Shown here: positions 15,900 through 25,568 of the stretch, one piece after another
Numbering within the stretch: position 1 is the stretch's first letter
Layout: each line of letters begins with the position of its first letter
Assembly (NCBI RefSeq): GCF_003205515.1
Contig: NZ_KZ826486.1
Span: 1-64,000 of the forward strand
Length of the DNA: 64,000 bases
Reading direction: 5' to 3'
Source of the DNA: Litorivita pollutaquae
Lineage (GTDB): Bacteria > Pseudomonadota > Alphaproteobacteria > Rhodobacterales > Rhodobacteraceae
Position numbers and translations under genes: made by a program
The notes under the pieces: model-generated
The model's input: the letters and a program-made list of their open reading frames with translations, nothing else
Database searches by the model: none
Told to the model about the DNA's origin: nothing

Positions 15900-16130
15900 A
15901 CCATCGTGCCAAGCGGCCCAAGGCATCGCCACGACCGACACGCAAGATGCGCAGGTGCGGCGTGCGCATCCGGCGCAAACCTCTGCTGCACCCCCCTGCC
16001 TCCTGACATCCCCGATTCTCTTCGCAAAATAGGGTGAATTGCCCCCCCAAAGGGCAATATCCTCTTGACCTTTGCACCAGCACTCTGTTGAACCGGCCTG
16101 ACTTATAAATGCACGGGGAAGCCTTCCGAG

Positions 16131-17960
16131 ATGGACGATCAGAACAAGAACCTAATCCTTGCGACCGCGCTCAGTTTTGCCGTCATCCTGATTTGGTTCG
16201 TGCTGTTTCCGCCCCCCGAGGCACCAGTGGCCCCCGAAACCGCCCCTGCGACGATCACGGCGCAAACAGATGGCGGCACAGCCCCGATCTCCGGCGCAGT
16301 AGCCACAGCGGCCGACTCTGCCCCGGCAGCCTCCGCCGCAGCCGCGTCGGAAGACATCGCCAACGCCCCCCGCATTGCCATTGAAACCGCTCGCGTCAAA
16401 GGCTCGCTCTCGTTGCTCGGCGGCTATATCGACGAACTGGCGCTGAAAGATTATCGTGAAACCCTGGCCCCAGAGAGCGAAATTGTCTCTCTGCTCGCCC
16501 CCCGCGGCGAAGAGGAGGCCTATTACGCCTTCTTCGGTTGGGTCGCGGCACAAAACCTTGCCCCCGAGGACGTCCCAAATGGAAAATCCCTGTGGACGCT
16601 GGAAACCGGTGAGACGCTGACCGAAACCACGCCAATCACAATTGCATGGCAAAACGCCAAAGCGATGACATTCCGCATCACCCTGTCGATTGACGAAGAC
16701 TACATGTTCACGGCGACGCAAAGCATCACCAATGCCAGCGGAGAAAGCATCGCGGTCGCACCCTACGGCATGTTGGTGCGCCACGGCGTTCCGGCGGATT
16801 TGAAGAAATTCTTCATTCTGCATGAAGGTCTTGTTTCCATGGCTGATGGCACTTTGACCGAAGCCTCCTACGATGACTTCACCGATTTCCCCGTCGATAG
16901 CAATTACACCGGCGTGTTCAACAAGGTCACACAGGTCGGCGAAAGCGGCTGGACCGGCTTTACCGATCACTATTGGATGACATCGCTGATCCCGACCACC
17001 AGTGGACCGTTCAAATCCACCGCGATCTACAGCGAAGCTTCGGACATTTACCAAACCCAAGCCATTTTGCCGCGTAGCGAGGTGGCCGCAGGCGCCTCCT
17101 CCAGCAGCGAAATCAAGCTGTTTGCCGGCGCGAAGGAATGGGAAACCATCCGCGAATACCAAAACGAGGGCGGCGTCAGCAAATTCCTCGATAGCATTGA
17201 TTGGGGTTGGTTTTTCTTCCTGACCAAACCGATTTTCGCGGTGCTGCATTGGCTCAACGGCGTATTGGGCAACATGGGTGTCGCGATTATCGCTCTGACG
17301 CTATTGATCAAGGCGCTGCTCTTCCCGCTGGCCTATAAATCCTACGCCTCGATGGCCAAAATGAAAGAGCTGCAGCCCCAACTCGAGAAGCTGAAGAAAG
17401 ACGCGGGCGACGATAAGGCCGCGCTGCAAAAAGAGATGATGGCGCTGTATAAAAAGGAAAAGGTCAATCCGGCGGCAGGTTGTTTGCCCATCCTGATGCA
17501 GATCCCGATCTTCTTTTCGCTCTACAAGGTGATTTTCGTCACACTTGAATTGCGCCACGCGCCGTTCTTCGGGTGGATCCGCGACCTTTCCGCACCTGAT
17601 CCCAGCTCGTTCCTGAACCTCTTTGGCCTGCTGCCTTTTGCGGCCCCCGGTCCGGAATCGATCCTCGCCATTGTATCGCTGGGCGTTCTGCCGATCCTCC
17701 TGGGCGTCTCGATGTGGGTGCAGCAAAAGCTCAATCCCGCTCCCACCGACCCGGTGCAAGCGCAGATTTTCGCTTGGATGCCATGGGTCTTCATGTTCAT
17801 GCTGGGACGGTTTGCGTCGGGTCTGGTGATCTACTGGATTGCCAACAACACGATCACCTTTACACAGCAATATCTGATCATGCGCAGCCATGGATACAAA
17901 CCGGACGTGTTCGGCAATATCAAGCGCAGCTTCAGCCGCAAAAAGCCCGAAGCGAAGTAA
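16131..17960 (+). CDS. yidC: Membrane protein insertase YidC
   Basis: A 609-residue YidC of the Gram-negative type. It has an N-terminal span (about residues 8-27), a large periplasmic beta-rich domain (about 60-355) preceded by an Ala/Pro-rich linker, and five C-terminal spans that form the insertase. The hydrophilic groove carries the family Arg region, and the block NPAAGCLPILMQIPIFFSLYK near residue 445 is diagnostic. It works alone or with SecYEG to insert inner-membrane proteins. Linkage to rpmH, rnpA and yidD is standard. The GGGGAAGCC before the ATG at 16131 is a fair ribosome binding site. Confidence 0.97.
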   Translation: MDDQNKNLILATALSFAVILIWFVLFPPPEAPVAPETAPATITAQTDGGTAPISGAVATAADSAPAASAAAASEDIANAPRIAIETARVKGSLSLLGGYIDELALKDYRETLAPESEIVSLLAPRGEEEAYYAFFGWVAAQNLAPEDVPNGKSLWTLETGETLTETTPITIAWQNAKAMTFRITLSIDEDYMFTATQSITNASGESIAVAPYGMLVRHGVPADLKKFFILHEGLVSMADGTLTEASYDDFTDFPVDSNYTGVFNKVTQVGESGWTGFTDHYWMTSLIPTTSGPFKSTAIYSEASDIYQTQAILPRSEVAAGASSSSEIKLFAGAKEWETIREYQNEGGVSKFLDSIDWGWFFFLTKPIFAVLHWLNGVLGNMGVAIIALTLLIKALLFPLAYKSYASMAKMKELQPQLEKLKKDAGDDKAALQKEMMALYKKEKVNPAAGCLPILMQIPIFFSLYKVIFVTLELRHAPFFGWIRDLSAPDPSSFLNLFGLLPFAAPGPESILAIVSLGVLPILLGVSMWVQQKLNPAPTDPVQAQIFAWMPWVFMFMLGRFASGLVIYWIANNTITFTQQYLIMRSHGYKPDVFGNIKRSFSRKKPEAK

Positions 17961-18139
17961 CCGCAAAGGCACCTATCCGAGCCTCCGGCGCAGAACCGGA
18001 CGCGATAAAATCAGGCGGCGCGTCCCCGAACACTAGGGGGGCGCGCTGTGCCGTTTAACCCAGAGGGACGCATACACACGGCGGGCCCTCATCCCTTTGC
18101 AGCGGAGCAGCACCCGCAGCCAAGGGCGCGGAGACAGAC

Positions 18140-18808
18140 ATGACCCAATTGCCCTTTCCTTTGGCCGAAACCCCCGATGACATCACCCGTGAACGCGGCC
18201 GCCTGTTGTTCGCGGGCCCCTGTGATTTCCTCAAAGGCGTGGTGGCGATGGACGGCATGCCGCCTGCCGACCGGCTCGAAGTATGCTTCGCCGGACGCTC
18301 TAATGTCGGCAAATCCAGCCTGATCAATGCCCTGACCGGCCGCAAATCCTTGGCTCGGGCATCGAACACACCGGGGCGCACACAAGAGATCAACTTTTTC
18401 GAACTGGGCCTGCCGGAGAATAGCACCGAACGCTACCTCGTCGATCTGCCTGGATATGGCTATGCCAATGCGCCAATCCCGGTGGTGGAGAAATGGCAAC
18501 GTCTGCTCAAACAATATCTGTCGGGGCGTCCGAACCTACGCCGTGCGTTTGTGTTGATCGACGCGCGTCACGGGGTAAAGCCCGTCGACGAAGAGATCAT
18601 GAGCCTGCTCGACAGCTCTGCCGTGACCTTCCAATGCGTTTTAACCAAAGCCGATAAGGTCAAGGAAAAGGACCGCGCTTCGATATTGGACCAAGTGCGC
18701 GGCAAGTTGGCCAAACACCCCGCCGCCTATCCCGAATTGATCCTGACCTCTTCGGAAAAAGGCGATGGGATCGAGACCCTGCGCGCGACGATTGCCACAT
18801 TGACCTAA
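18140..18808 (+). CDS. engB: Ribosome-biogenesis GTP-binding protein EngB (YihA/YsxC)
   Basis: A 222-residue TRAFAC-class GTPase needed for assembly of the large ribosomal subunit. The nucleotide motifs are in order: G1 GRSNVGKSSLINAL near residue 52, G2 TPGRTQEINFF, G3 DLPGYGYA and G4 TKADK. It lies downstream of yidC. A palindromic terminator follows directly. Confidence 0.95.
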   Translation: MTQLPFPLAETPDDITRERGRLLFAGPCDFLKGVVAMDGMPPADRLEVCFAGRSNVGKSSLINALTGRKSLARASNTPGRTQEINFFELGLPENSTERYLVDLPGYGYANAPIPVVEKWQRLLKQYLSGRPNLRRAFVLIDARHGVKPVDEEIMSLLDSSAVTFQCVLTKADKVKEKDRASILDQVRGKLAKHPAAYPELILTSSEKGDGIETLRATIATLT

Positions 18809-18825
18809 ACACAGCGATGAATCGC

Positions 18826-18853
18826 AAAAAGGGCCGCGTCATGCGGCCCTTTT
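18826..18853. terminator. Bidirectional terminator between engB and the barrel-protein gene
   Basis: GGGCCGC (18831-18837) and GCGGCCC (18843-18849) form a perfect stem with loop GTCAT, flanked by A5 on the left and T4 on the right. It serves the converging genes on both strands. Confidence 0.85.
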
Positions 18854-18874
18854 CGATCATATATGTCGCGTGAT

Positions 18875-19459
18875 TTAGAAGTTATAAGACACACGCGCCG
18901 AGAAGGTATTGAATTCCCCTTCCGAGGCCGTGCCTGCGAAGCTGTCGAAGTTGTGGTAAAGATATTCACCACCCAAAGTCACCCGGTCGGTCACTTTGTA
19001 ATCCACGCCCAGACCGGCGACATAGCCGCTGTCATCGCCTGCGGAAGTTTCCACACTGGCACCACCTGCAACCGCATAGATCAATGCCGGACCTGCGTCA
19101 TAACCGGCGCGCAGTTTCAAACGGTAGATGCTGTCGACGTCGGTGCCGCCCACGGAAATATCCGAAGCGCTGGCGTCGAATTCACCACCCAGAACGTAGT
19201 TGCCGAAATCATGGTTATACCCGACAAACACGCCGCCAATCGCGCCGTCACCGTCAAGGCCGGCGCTTTCCGCTTCGCCATAACCAAGTTGTACACCGGC
19301 ATATCCACCGGTCCAGTCGGTCGAAACAACAACGGGCACAACAGGGGCCAATACCGGCTCAACCGGAGCCTCATCAATATTGCCAGCAAAGGAAGGTGCC
19401 GCCAGTGCGACGATAGAAACTGCAGAGGCAGCGGTGGTCAGAACAATCTTGCGAAACAT
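18875..19459 (-). CDS. Outer-membrane beta-barrel protein
   Basis: A 194-residue protein with a signal peptide cleaved after about residue 25 (ASAVSIVALAAPSFA). A short Pro/Val-rich linker is followed by about eight alternating amphipathic strands (GGYAGVQLGYGEAES, FVGYNHDFGNYVLGGEFD, YRLKLRAGYDAGPALIYAVAG) and a C-terminal Phe (ARVSYNF), the sorting signal of outer-membrane barrels. It belongs to the small porin-like/OmpA-like barrel families common in alphaproteobacteria. Pore activity is not shown. It stands alone, with its own leader. Confidence 0.85.
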   Translation of the reverse strand: MFRKIVLTTAASAVSIVALAAPSFAGNIDEAPVEPVLAPVVPVVVSTDWTGGYAGVQLGYGEAESAGLDGDGAIGGVFVGYNHDFGNYVLGGEFDASASDISVGGTDVDSIYRLKLRAGYDAGPALIYAVAGGASVETSAGDDSGYVAGLGVDYKVTDRVTLGGEYLYHNFDSFAGTASEGEFNTFSARVSYNF

Positions 19460-19776
19460 GTGTTTCTCCTTTTCTCACGGGCGCTTAGCCCTCATTCGAG
19501 ATCAACCGCTATATGCGGCCCTCGATCTCTTAACGCAGTAGATAGGTATTTGGTTTCACAGTTTAACCCCACAAAACCGGCGGCCTGCACGCATCGGCCA
19601 ATACTGGCTCAAAACCGATGCTGCACGGCGGCATTATGCCGGTTCCCTGCCCCGCAACACTATTTGACAACCGTTGCTTTTCCGCCGCGCCGCCCACACT
19701 GCAACGCGCGCAGGGCCAGCAATCCGCTTGCGCTGCTGCCGCCCATTTCGGATAACGGATGAGAAGAGGGACCATC
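19460..19776. other. Divergent region between the barrel-protein gene and argB
   Basis: No gene is seen. In the leader of the barrel gene (minus), GAGATC at 19498-19503 pairs with GATCTC at 19524-19529 around an inner CCGC/GCGG stem, a structure that could stabilise the mRNA of an abundant envelope protein. A clear promoter for either gene was not found. Confidence 0.4.
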
Positions 19777-20637
19777 ATGAAGAAGCAAGAGATGAACCGC
19801 GACTGGATCGCCACTGCCCGCACGCTCAGCCAGGCCCTGCCCTATTTGCAGCGCTATGATGACGCGATTGTCGTGATCAAATTCGGCGGACATGCGATGG
19901 GCGACGACGAGGCGATGGAGACCTTCGCGCGCGATGTCGTCTTGATGCGGCAAGTCGGCGTCAATCCCGTGATCGTCCATGGCGGTGGCCCGATGATCAA
20001 CGAAATGCTCGACAAGCTGGGCGTGAAATCCGAATTCGTGAATGGCAAACGCGTCACCGACAAAGCCACGATGGAAGTGGTGGAAATGGTCCTTTCCGGC
20101 CGCGTCAACAAACGCATCGTGCAAGCCATCAATGAACAGGGGGGCCGCGCCGTGGGGCTGTCTGGCAAGGATGCCAGCCTGATCGAATGCGAAGCCGCGA
20201 ATCCGGCACTTGGTCTGGTCGGCCATCCGGTAAAAATCGAGCCGACGATCATCCATTCCTTGTTCCGCGACGAAATCATCCCGGTGATTGCGCCGTTGGG
20301 GTTCGGGAAAAACGGCGAGACCTTCAACATCAATGGCGATACCGCAGCGGGCGCCATTGCCGCCGCATTAAAGGCCGACCGGCTGCTGTTGCTCACCGAT
20401 GTGGCCGGCGTGAAGAACCGGGATGGCGAAGTCTTAACCGAGCTCAGCGCCAAGCAAATCCGCGAGATGACCGCCGACGGCACTATTGCGGGCGGGATGA
20501 TCCCAAAAACCGAAACCGCATTGGCGGCGATCGAAGGCGGCGTCCGCGCCGTAGTCATTCTGGACGGGCGTGCGCCAAACGCCACCCTGCTGGAACTTTA
20601 TACCGAGCACGGGGCCGGCTCGATGATCCGGATGTGA
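19777..20637 (+). CDS. argB: Acetylglutamate kinase
   Basis: This 286-residue enzyme phosphorylates N-acetylglutamate, the second step of arginine biosynthesis, in the cytoplasm. The amino-acid-kinase motifs are clear: [11 protein letters not shown] near residue 30, [15 protein letters not shown] near 65 and the [19 protein letters not shown] block near 190. The start is the ATG at 19777, with GAGGG 7 bases upstream; an upstream start at 19759 would lack that site. The N-terminal helix before the kinase core is typical of arginine-inhibited hexameric forms, so feedback control by arginine is likely but inferred. Confidence 0.96.
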   Translation: MKKQEMNRDWIATARTLSQALPYLQRYDDAIVVIKFGGHAMGDDEAMETFARDVVLMRQVGVNPVIVHGGGPMINEMLDKLGVKSEFVNGKRVTDKATMEVVEMVLSGRVNKRIVQAINEQGGRAVGLSGKDASLIECEAANPALGLVGHPVKIEPTIIHSLFRDEIIPVIAPLGFGKNGETFNINGDTAAGAIAAALKADRLLLLTDVAGVKNRDGEVLTELSAKQIREMTADGTIAGGMIPKTETALAAIEGGVRAVVILDGRAPNATLLELYTEHGAGSMIRM

Positions 20638-20697
20638 TACATTGCACATCGCGCATGTGTGACTTGCACCGGTCCAAATGCAGGTTAGGGTAAGGCA

Positions 20698-21489
20698 ATG
20701 GAATTTGAAACCACCATACGCCTTGCGGTTTTTTTGGGACTTTTTGCGCTTTTTGGCACGCTCGAGGCCCTATTGCCGCGGCGCAAGCGACGCGCCCCGC
20801 AGGCCCGCCGTTGGATCACCAACTGGGCCATCTCAATCGCTGACACGGTGACCCTCAAACTGGTGGCTATTGCCGTTCCGTTTGTGGCGGTTGGGGCCGC
20901 GATAGATGCGCAAAACAACGGCTATGGCTTGCTCAACCAGATCGCCGCCCCGGCTTGGGCGAAAGTGGTATTTGCCGTGTTGTTTTTTGATTTCGCAATA
21001 TGGGCACAGCACCTCATCACCCATAAAATACCGGTCCTGTGGCGGTTTCACCGGGTCCATCACGCCGACCGCGATCTTGATGTCAGCACCGCCATCCGGT
21101 TCCACCCCATCGAAATAGCCCTGTCTATGGCCCTCAAAATCGGCTTGGTTTATCTGATCGGGCCTTCTGCCCTTGCGATCATCTTGTTCGAGGTCATCCT
21201 GAACGGCACTGCAATGTTCAACCACGCCAATATCCGCCTGCCCCTACCGCTTGATGCCGTGATGCGCCGCGTGCTGGTGACGCCCGACATGCACCGTGTC
21301 CACCATTCCGACAAGCGCAGCGAACATGACAGCAATTACGGATTTTCCCTATCTATCTGGGACCGGATGTTCGGCACTTACATCGCTCAACCTGCCAAGG
21401 GGCACGACGAAATGACGATTGGGTTACAATGGCAAGACGACCGCCCGAACCGGATTGGTTGGTCGCTGTTTTTGCCCTTCCGAAAATGA
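20698..21489 (+). CDS. Sterol desaturase/fatty acid hydroxylase-family membrane protein
   Basis: A 263-residue membrane di-iron oxygenase. Four or so hydrophobic segments surround the histidine clusters: HLITH near residue 107, HRVHHAD near 120, the following FHP, HANIRLPLP and HRVHHSDKRSEHDSNYG near 200. These ligate two irons used to hydroxylate or desaturate lipid chains. Substrate unknown. It follows argB by 60 bases and overlaps the SixA-like gene by 4 bases (ATGA). Confidence 0.88.
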   Translation: MEFETTIRLAVFLGLFALFGTLEALLPRRKRRAPQARRWITNWAISIADTVTLKLVAIAVPFVAVGAAIDAQNNGYGLLNQIAAPAWAKVVFAVLFFDFAIWAQHLITHKIPVLWRFHRVHHADRDLDVSTAIRFHPIEIALSMALKIGLVYLIGPSALAIILFEVILNGTAMFNHANIRLPLPLDAVMRRVLVTPDMHRVHHSDKRSEHDSNYGFSLSIWDRMFGTYIAQPAKGHDEMTIGLQWQDDRPNRIGWSLFLPFRK

Positions 21490-21977
21490 AACGCCTTTTG
21501 ATCATACGTCACGCGAAATCCAGTTGGGATGACCCGTTGAGCGACGATCACGCACGAATATTGAACGGGCGCGGCCGAGCCGCAGCGACGGCCATGGGAG
21601 CATGGCTGCGGAAACAAGAACACCGCCCCGATTTGGCCCTGGTATCCGATGCGGCGCGCACTCAAGAGACCTTTGAACGGCTTAAGCTGGGCTGCGAACA
21701 TATTGCGCTGCCAGCACTCTATCACGCCAGCAGCGACCGGATCCTGCACATTCTACAAGAAAAGGGCGGCAGCGCCGAATGCCTTGCTGTGATCGCCCAC
21801 AACCCCGGCATCGGAGATTTTGCCGGCCGGCTTGTGGCCGACCGCCCCGATCATCCACGCTTTGCTAACTACCCAACCTGCGCGACACTGATCGCGGAGT
21901 GCGACATCACCGATTGGCGCGATCTTGAGTTCGGATGCGGGTCTGCGATCGCATTTCGCATACCCGCCGATCTCTAA
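21486..21977 (+). CDS. SixA-type histidine phosphatase-family protein
   Basis: A 163-residue member of the phosphoglycerate-mutase-like superfamily. It has the RHG-type motif LLIIRHAKSSW at the N-terminus with the nucleophile His near residue 9, and the second conserved His in IAHNPGIGD near residue 102. SixA removes phosphate from phosphohistidine of histidine phosphotransfer proteins, including PTS components. Whether this protein does so is inference. The start at 21486 lies inside the stop codon region of the desaturase gene and lacks its own strong ribosome binding site, so translation is probably coupled. Confidence 0.85.
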   Translation: MKRLLIIRHAKSSWDDPLSDDHARILNGRGRAAATAMGAWLRKQEHRPDLALVSDAARTQETFERLKLGCEHIALPALYHASSDRILHILQEKGGSAECLAVIAHNPGIGDFAGRLVADRPDHPRFANYPTCATLIAECDITDWRDLEFGCGSAIAFRIPADL

Positions 21978-22035
21978 AGAAATCCCCTAAAGCCCGCCGT
22001 GCACAGCGAGCCTTTGATTTGAAATCCGGCGCCGA

Positions 22036-22827
22036 TCAGTGACCGAGAATCTGGCTAAGGAACAATTTGGTCCGCTCGCTCTGCGGATTGTTGAAGAACT
22101 CTTCCGGCTCGTTCTGCTCAACGATCTGCCCCTGATCCATAAAGATCACGCGGTTCGCAACCTGCCGCGCAAATCCCATCTCGTGGGTCACGCACAGCAT
22201 GGTCATCCCCTCTTCGGCCAGCTCGATCATCGTGTCGAGCACCTCTTTGATCATCTCGGGGTCAAGCGCCGACGTCGGCTCGTCAAACAGCATGATCCGC
22301 GGCTTCATGCACAAGGACCGCGCAATCGCCACACGCTGCTGCTGCCCACCCGAAAGTTGACCGGGGTATTTGTTGGCTTGATCGGGAATTTTCACCTTTT
22401 CGAGAAAGTGCATCGCCGTTTCAACCGCTTCTTTCTTGGGCGTTTTACGCACCCAAATTGGCGCCAGCGTACAGTTTTCCAAGATCGTCAGATGCGGGAA
22501 AAGGTTGAAATGCTGGAAGCACATCCCCACTTCGGAGCGGATTTTGTCAATGTTTTTAAGGTCCGATGTCAACTCGGTCCCGTCGACAACGATCTTGCCC
22601 TGCTGATGCTCTTCCAGGCGGTTGATACAACGAATAAGCGTTGATTTACCGGAGCCGGACGGACCTGCAATCACGATCCTCTCGCCGCGATTGACCGTCA
22701 AATTGATGTCACGCAGCACGTGAAATGTGCCGTACCACTTGTTCATATTGACGATTTCAATAGCGATTTCATCGGACACCTGCATCTTTGTGCGGTCGAT
22801 TTCGCGCTGTGTAGCAAGATCAGACAT
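22036..22827 (-). CDS. bztD: Amino-acid ABC transporter, ATP-binding protein
   Basis: The 263-residue ATPase of a polar amino-acid importer. It has Walker [10 protein letters not shown] near residue 60, Q-loop [10 protein letters not shown], signature LSGGQQQR near 160, Walker [14 protein letters not shown] and the switch His in VTHEMGF. The ATG at 22827 is preceded by AGGAG; the open frame runs further upstream without protein-like sequence. It is the last gene of a four-gene operon, 14 bases after bztC. In Rhodobacter the BztABCD system takes up glutamate, glutamine, aspartate and asparagine. Confidence 0.94.
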   Translation of the reverse strand: MSDLATQREIDRTKMQVSDEIAIEIVNMNKWYGTFHVLRDINLTVNRGERIVIAGPSGSGKSTLIRCINRLEEHQQGKIVVDGTELTSDLKNIDKIRSEVGMCFQHFNLFPHLTILENCTLAPIWVRKTPKKEAVETAMHFLEKVKIPDQANKYPGQLSGGQQQRVAIARSLCMKPRIMLFDEPTSALDPEMIKEVLDTMIELAEEGMTMLCVTHEMGFARQVANRVIFMDQGQIVEQNEPEEFFNNPQSERTKLFLSQILGH

Positions 22828-22841
22828 AGCGATCTCCTCTG

Positions 22842-24161
22842 TTAATGATGGCCAGTCTGAAGCTTGCGCTCCAGATACATGGAATAGCGAGACATGGAGA
22901 AGCAGAAGATAAAGAACACAACTCCGATGAAGATGAACAGCTCCCAATAGATGCCGGTCCATGCGCCGTCGGCGCGGATGGCATTGGCGAGGCCAAGCGG
23001 ATCAAACAGCGAAATGATCGACACAAGCGTGGTGTCTTTGAACACGCCGATGAAGGTCGACACGATGCCCGGGATCGAGATTTTGAGCGCTTGCGGCATG
23101 ATAATCAACCGCTGTGCCTTCCAGTAGTCGAGCCCCAAAGCATCCGCTGCCTCGTATTGCCCCGTGGGCAAAGCAGCGAGACCCCCGCGGATCACTTCGG
23201 CCATATAGGCCGCAGCAAACAGCGTCATCATGATCATCACCCGCAAGATGATGTCAAAATTCGTGCCCGGAGGCAGGAAGATATTCAACAGCGTCGAGGC
23301 CACGAAGAGCAAGGTGATCAAAGGCACACCGCGGATAAATTCGATGAAACCGACGCAGAGAGATTTCACCAGCAACAGATCCGACCGGCGCCCCAACGCA
23401 AGAATAATGCCCAAGGGCAAGGATCCAAAGATCGCTGTCACCCCCAAAGTAATGGCGAGCAAGAAGCCACCAAAATCACGCGATTCAACCGGCAACAATC
23501 CGATCTCAACGACAGAGGACAACCCCGACGCCAAAGGTGCGGCAGCGACAGCCCACCATAAAACCGCGCCCAGAATCGCAGCAATCACGCCGACAATCGC
23601 ACCTCCGATTTTGCTGCCCATGCTCAGGAAAACCGCGCCGACCACAAATCCCGCCAGCACTGTAACAGGCGTCCAAAGCGATCCGCCCCAAAGCAGCCAC
23701 ACCGCAAGAAACGGAAAGAGCGCCGTGAACCACAAAAGCTTCGGCGTTACATAATCCGCAAAAAGCACGGGGGATATAGCGACGAAGAGCAAAACAAAGG
23801 TCAGAATTGGGCGCCAATAGGCTTCCGCCGGATAGAAGCCAAAGAGCAGCTGCTTCCAACGTTCGGAAATCACCCCCCAGCACGCGCCGCCATGGCTCCC
23901 CACGCCTTTTGCCGCGAGGATCTCACGACATTCGGTCAACGACTCGGCCCCAAAGGTCGGGGAAATAAGCCACGGCAAGATACCGGCGAGCAGATAATAG
24001 ACCACCGCAAAGGCCAACAGGGTCAGAATGGTGTTGCCCCATCCGGCAAACAGGTTTTCGCGGGCCCATCCAACTGCACCGACAGATGTCGAAGGCGGGT
24101 TTTTTTGTGGCAACATGGTATCTCTGACGAAGAGAACCGTATCAGCATGTGTATTGCTCAT
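22842..24161 (-). CDS. bztC: Amino-acid ABC transporter permease (BztC/AapM type)
   Basis: A 439-residue permease with a long N-terminal extension of extra membrane spans, as in BztC/AapM, and a C-terminal HAAT-type permease domain (about residues 230-435). The EAA-like loop is [21 protein letters not shown] near residue 345. It pairs with BztB to form the channel. The ATG lies one base after the bztB stop, and the GGAGAG before it is inside bztB, so the genes are coupled. Confidence 0.94.
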   Translation of the reverse strand: MSNTHADTVLFVRDTMLPQKNPPSTSVGAVGWARENLFAGWGNTILTLLAFAVVYYLLAGILPWLISPTFGAESLTECREILAAKGVGSHGGACWGVISERWKQLLFGFYPAEAYWRPILTFVLLFVAISPVLFADYVTPKLLWFTALFPFLAVWLLWGGSLWTPVTVLAGFVVGAVFLSMGSKIGGAIVGVIAAILGAVLWWAVAAAPLASGLSSVVEIGLLPVESRDFGGFLLAITLGVTAIFGSLPLGIILALGRRSDLLLVKSLCVGFIEFIRGVPLITLLFVASTLLNIFLPPGTNFDIILRVMIMMTLFAAAYMAEVIRGGLAALPTGQYEAADALGLDYWKAQRLIIMPQALKISIPGIVSTFIGVFKDTTLVSIISLFDPLGLANAIRADGAWTGIYWELFIFIGVVFFIFCFSMSRYSMYLERKLQTGHH

Positions 24162-24162
24162 C

Positions 24163-25419
24163 TTATCTCTCCACCAATTTCATACGATTGTTATACCAGT
24201 TCATCACCGCAGAGATGCTCAGCGAGATTGCCAGATAAATCAACATGCCCAAAAGCACGGTTTCCAACTCGCGGCCCGTCTGGTTGAGCGTGATGCCCAT
24301 CAGTGTGCCGGTCAAATCCATATACCCCACCGCAATCGCCAGAGACGAGTTTTTGGTCAGGTTGAGATATTGCGAAATCAGCGGCGGAATGATTACCCGC
24401 ATCGCTTGCGGCAGGATCACAAGGCTCATGATCCGGTTGCCGCGCAGCCCAAGCGCTGCAGCGGCTTCGGATTGGCCTTGAGACACCGCAAGAATACCGG
24501 CGCGGACGATTTCCGCGATGAAAGCCGCAGTATAAAGTGACAAGGCAAGCCAAAGCGCAATCAACGAGTTGCGCATATAAGTGCCGCCTTGGAAGTTGAA
24601 CCCTTTGAGTGCCGGATAACCCAGATGGAACCCGAGCGCGACCAACAACAAGATGATCGGCACGAAGACCACAGCCAGCCGCGCCCACCATGTCACCGGA
24701 CGCACACCCGTGGATTCCTGTATCGCATCGGCCCGCTGGCGCAGCTTACGCGCGCCCCAAAGCCCGGCAAATAGAACCGCCAATATCGCGATTAAATCGA
24801 GGCTGATATCAAAGGCACTACCAACGGAGATGTCGCCCAAACTGCGGCTGAACAGCGGTTCGGGAATATAAACACCGCGATTGGTGATCGCCACGCTATC
24901 GAAAACCTTCATTGTGGCTTCGGGATCGGCGCCGCGAAACTTGTTCGGCGCGGGCAGGCTTTCAATCAACGCCGCCATGAACAAAACGATCCACATCAAC
25001 ACCGGAACATTGCGGAAGGTTTCGACATAAACGGCCATCAATTTCGCAATCATCCAGTTTTTCGACAGGCGCATCACGCCGACGAAAACCCCGATGACGG
25101 TTGCCGTAACGCAACCAAGTACGGCGACCAGAAGTGTATTGAGCAAACCGACGAAGGCAGCGCGCAGATGCGTTGATTGCGAACTATAGTCAATTAGCCG
25201 CTGATTAACGTCATAACCGGCTTGTTCGCCCAAAAATCTAAAACTCGGCTCTTTGCCCAGATCGGACAGGTTGCTGATCGTATTGGCCGCGAGCCAACCA
25301 AAAAAGCTCAAAAACCCGATCAAAGCGACAATCTGGATGGTGATCGAGCGATACCGCGTATCGTAGATCAGCATTGATAGCTTGAACGTCCCCTCGGAAG
25401 GGTCGGTGGATGTTGTCAT
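24163..25419 (-). CDS. bztB: Amino-acid ABC transporter permease (BztB/AapQ type)
   Basis: A 418-residue permease partner of BztC. An N-terminal span (about 30-50) is followed by a periplasmic part and the HAAT permease core, split by an insertion (FDSVAITNRGVYIPEPLFS) characteristic of this subfamily. The cytoplasmic coupling motif is ALGLRGNRIMSLVILPQAMRV near residue 335. It follows bztA after 149 bases that contain a terminator-like hairpin, which should lower its expression relative to the binding protein. Confidence 0.94.
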   Translation of the reverse strand: MTTSTDPSEGTFKLSMLIYDTRYRSITIQIVALIGFLSFFGWLAANTISNLSDLGKEPSFRFLGEQAGYDVNQRLIDYSSQSTHLRAAFVGLLNTLLVAVLGCVTATVIGVFVGVMRLSKNWMIAKLMAVYVETFRNVPVLMWIVLFMAALIESLPAPNKFRGADPEATMKVFDSVAITNRGVYIPEPLFSRSLGDISVGSAFDISLDLIAILAVLFAGLWGARKLRQRADAIQESTGVRPVTWWARLAVVFVPIILLLVALGFHLGYPALKGFNFQGGTYMRNSLIALWLALSLYTAAFIAEIVRAGILAVSQGQSEAAAALGLRGNRIMSLVILPQAMRVIIPPLISQYLNLTKNSSLAIAVGYMDLTGTLMGITLNQTGRELETVLLGMLIYLAISLSISAVMNWYNNRMKLVER

Positions 25420-25526
25420 CTGAAATATTCCCCGTACCTCGGCCTGTTGTTTTTTATCCGGATCGCTTGTGCGTCCGCCGGCCGATGTGGTTCGTCAATC
25501 GTATAAATTCATGCCTCTCGACGGGC

Positions 25527-25560
25527 AAAAATCGAAGGGCGCGACCAAGCGCGCCCCTCG
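25527..25560 (-). terminator. Attenuator-type terminator between bztA and bztB
   Basis: On the minus strand CGAGGGGCGCG pairs with CGCGCCCTTCG (25560-25550 with 25543-25533; one G-U pair), followed by ATTTTTG. It lies just after bztA, so partial termination would give more binding protein than permease. Confidence 0.75.
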
Positions 25561-25568
25561 ACAGGATA

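Noticed and set aside
16021-16130. yidC promoter from TTGACC and TATAAA boxes
   Set aside because: The spacing between the visible boxes does not fit sigma-70 promoters, so no site is claimed.
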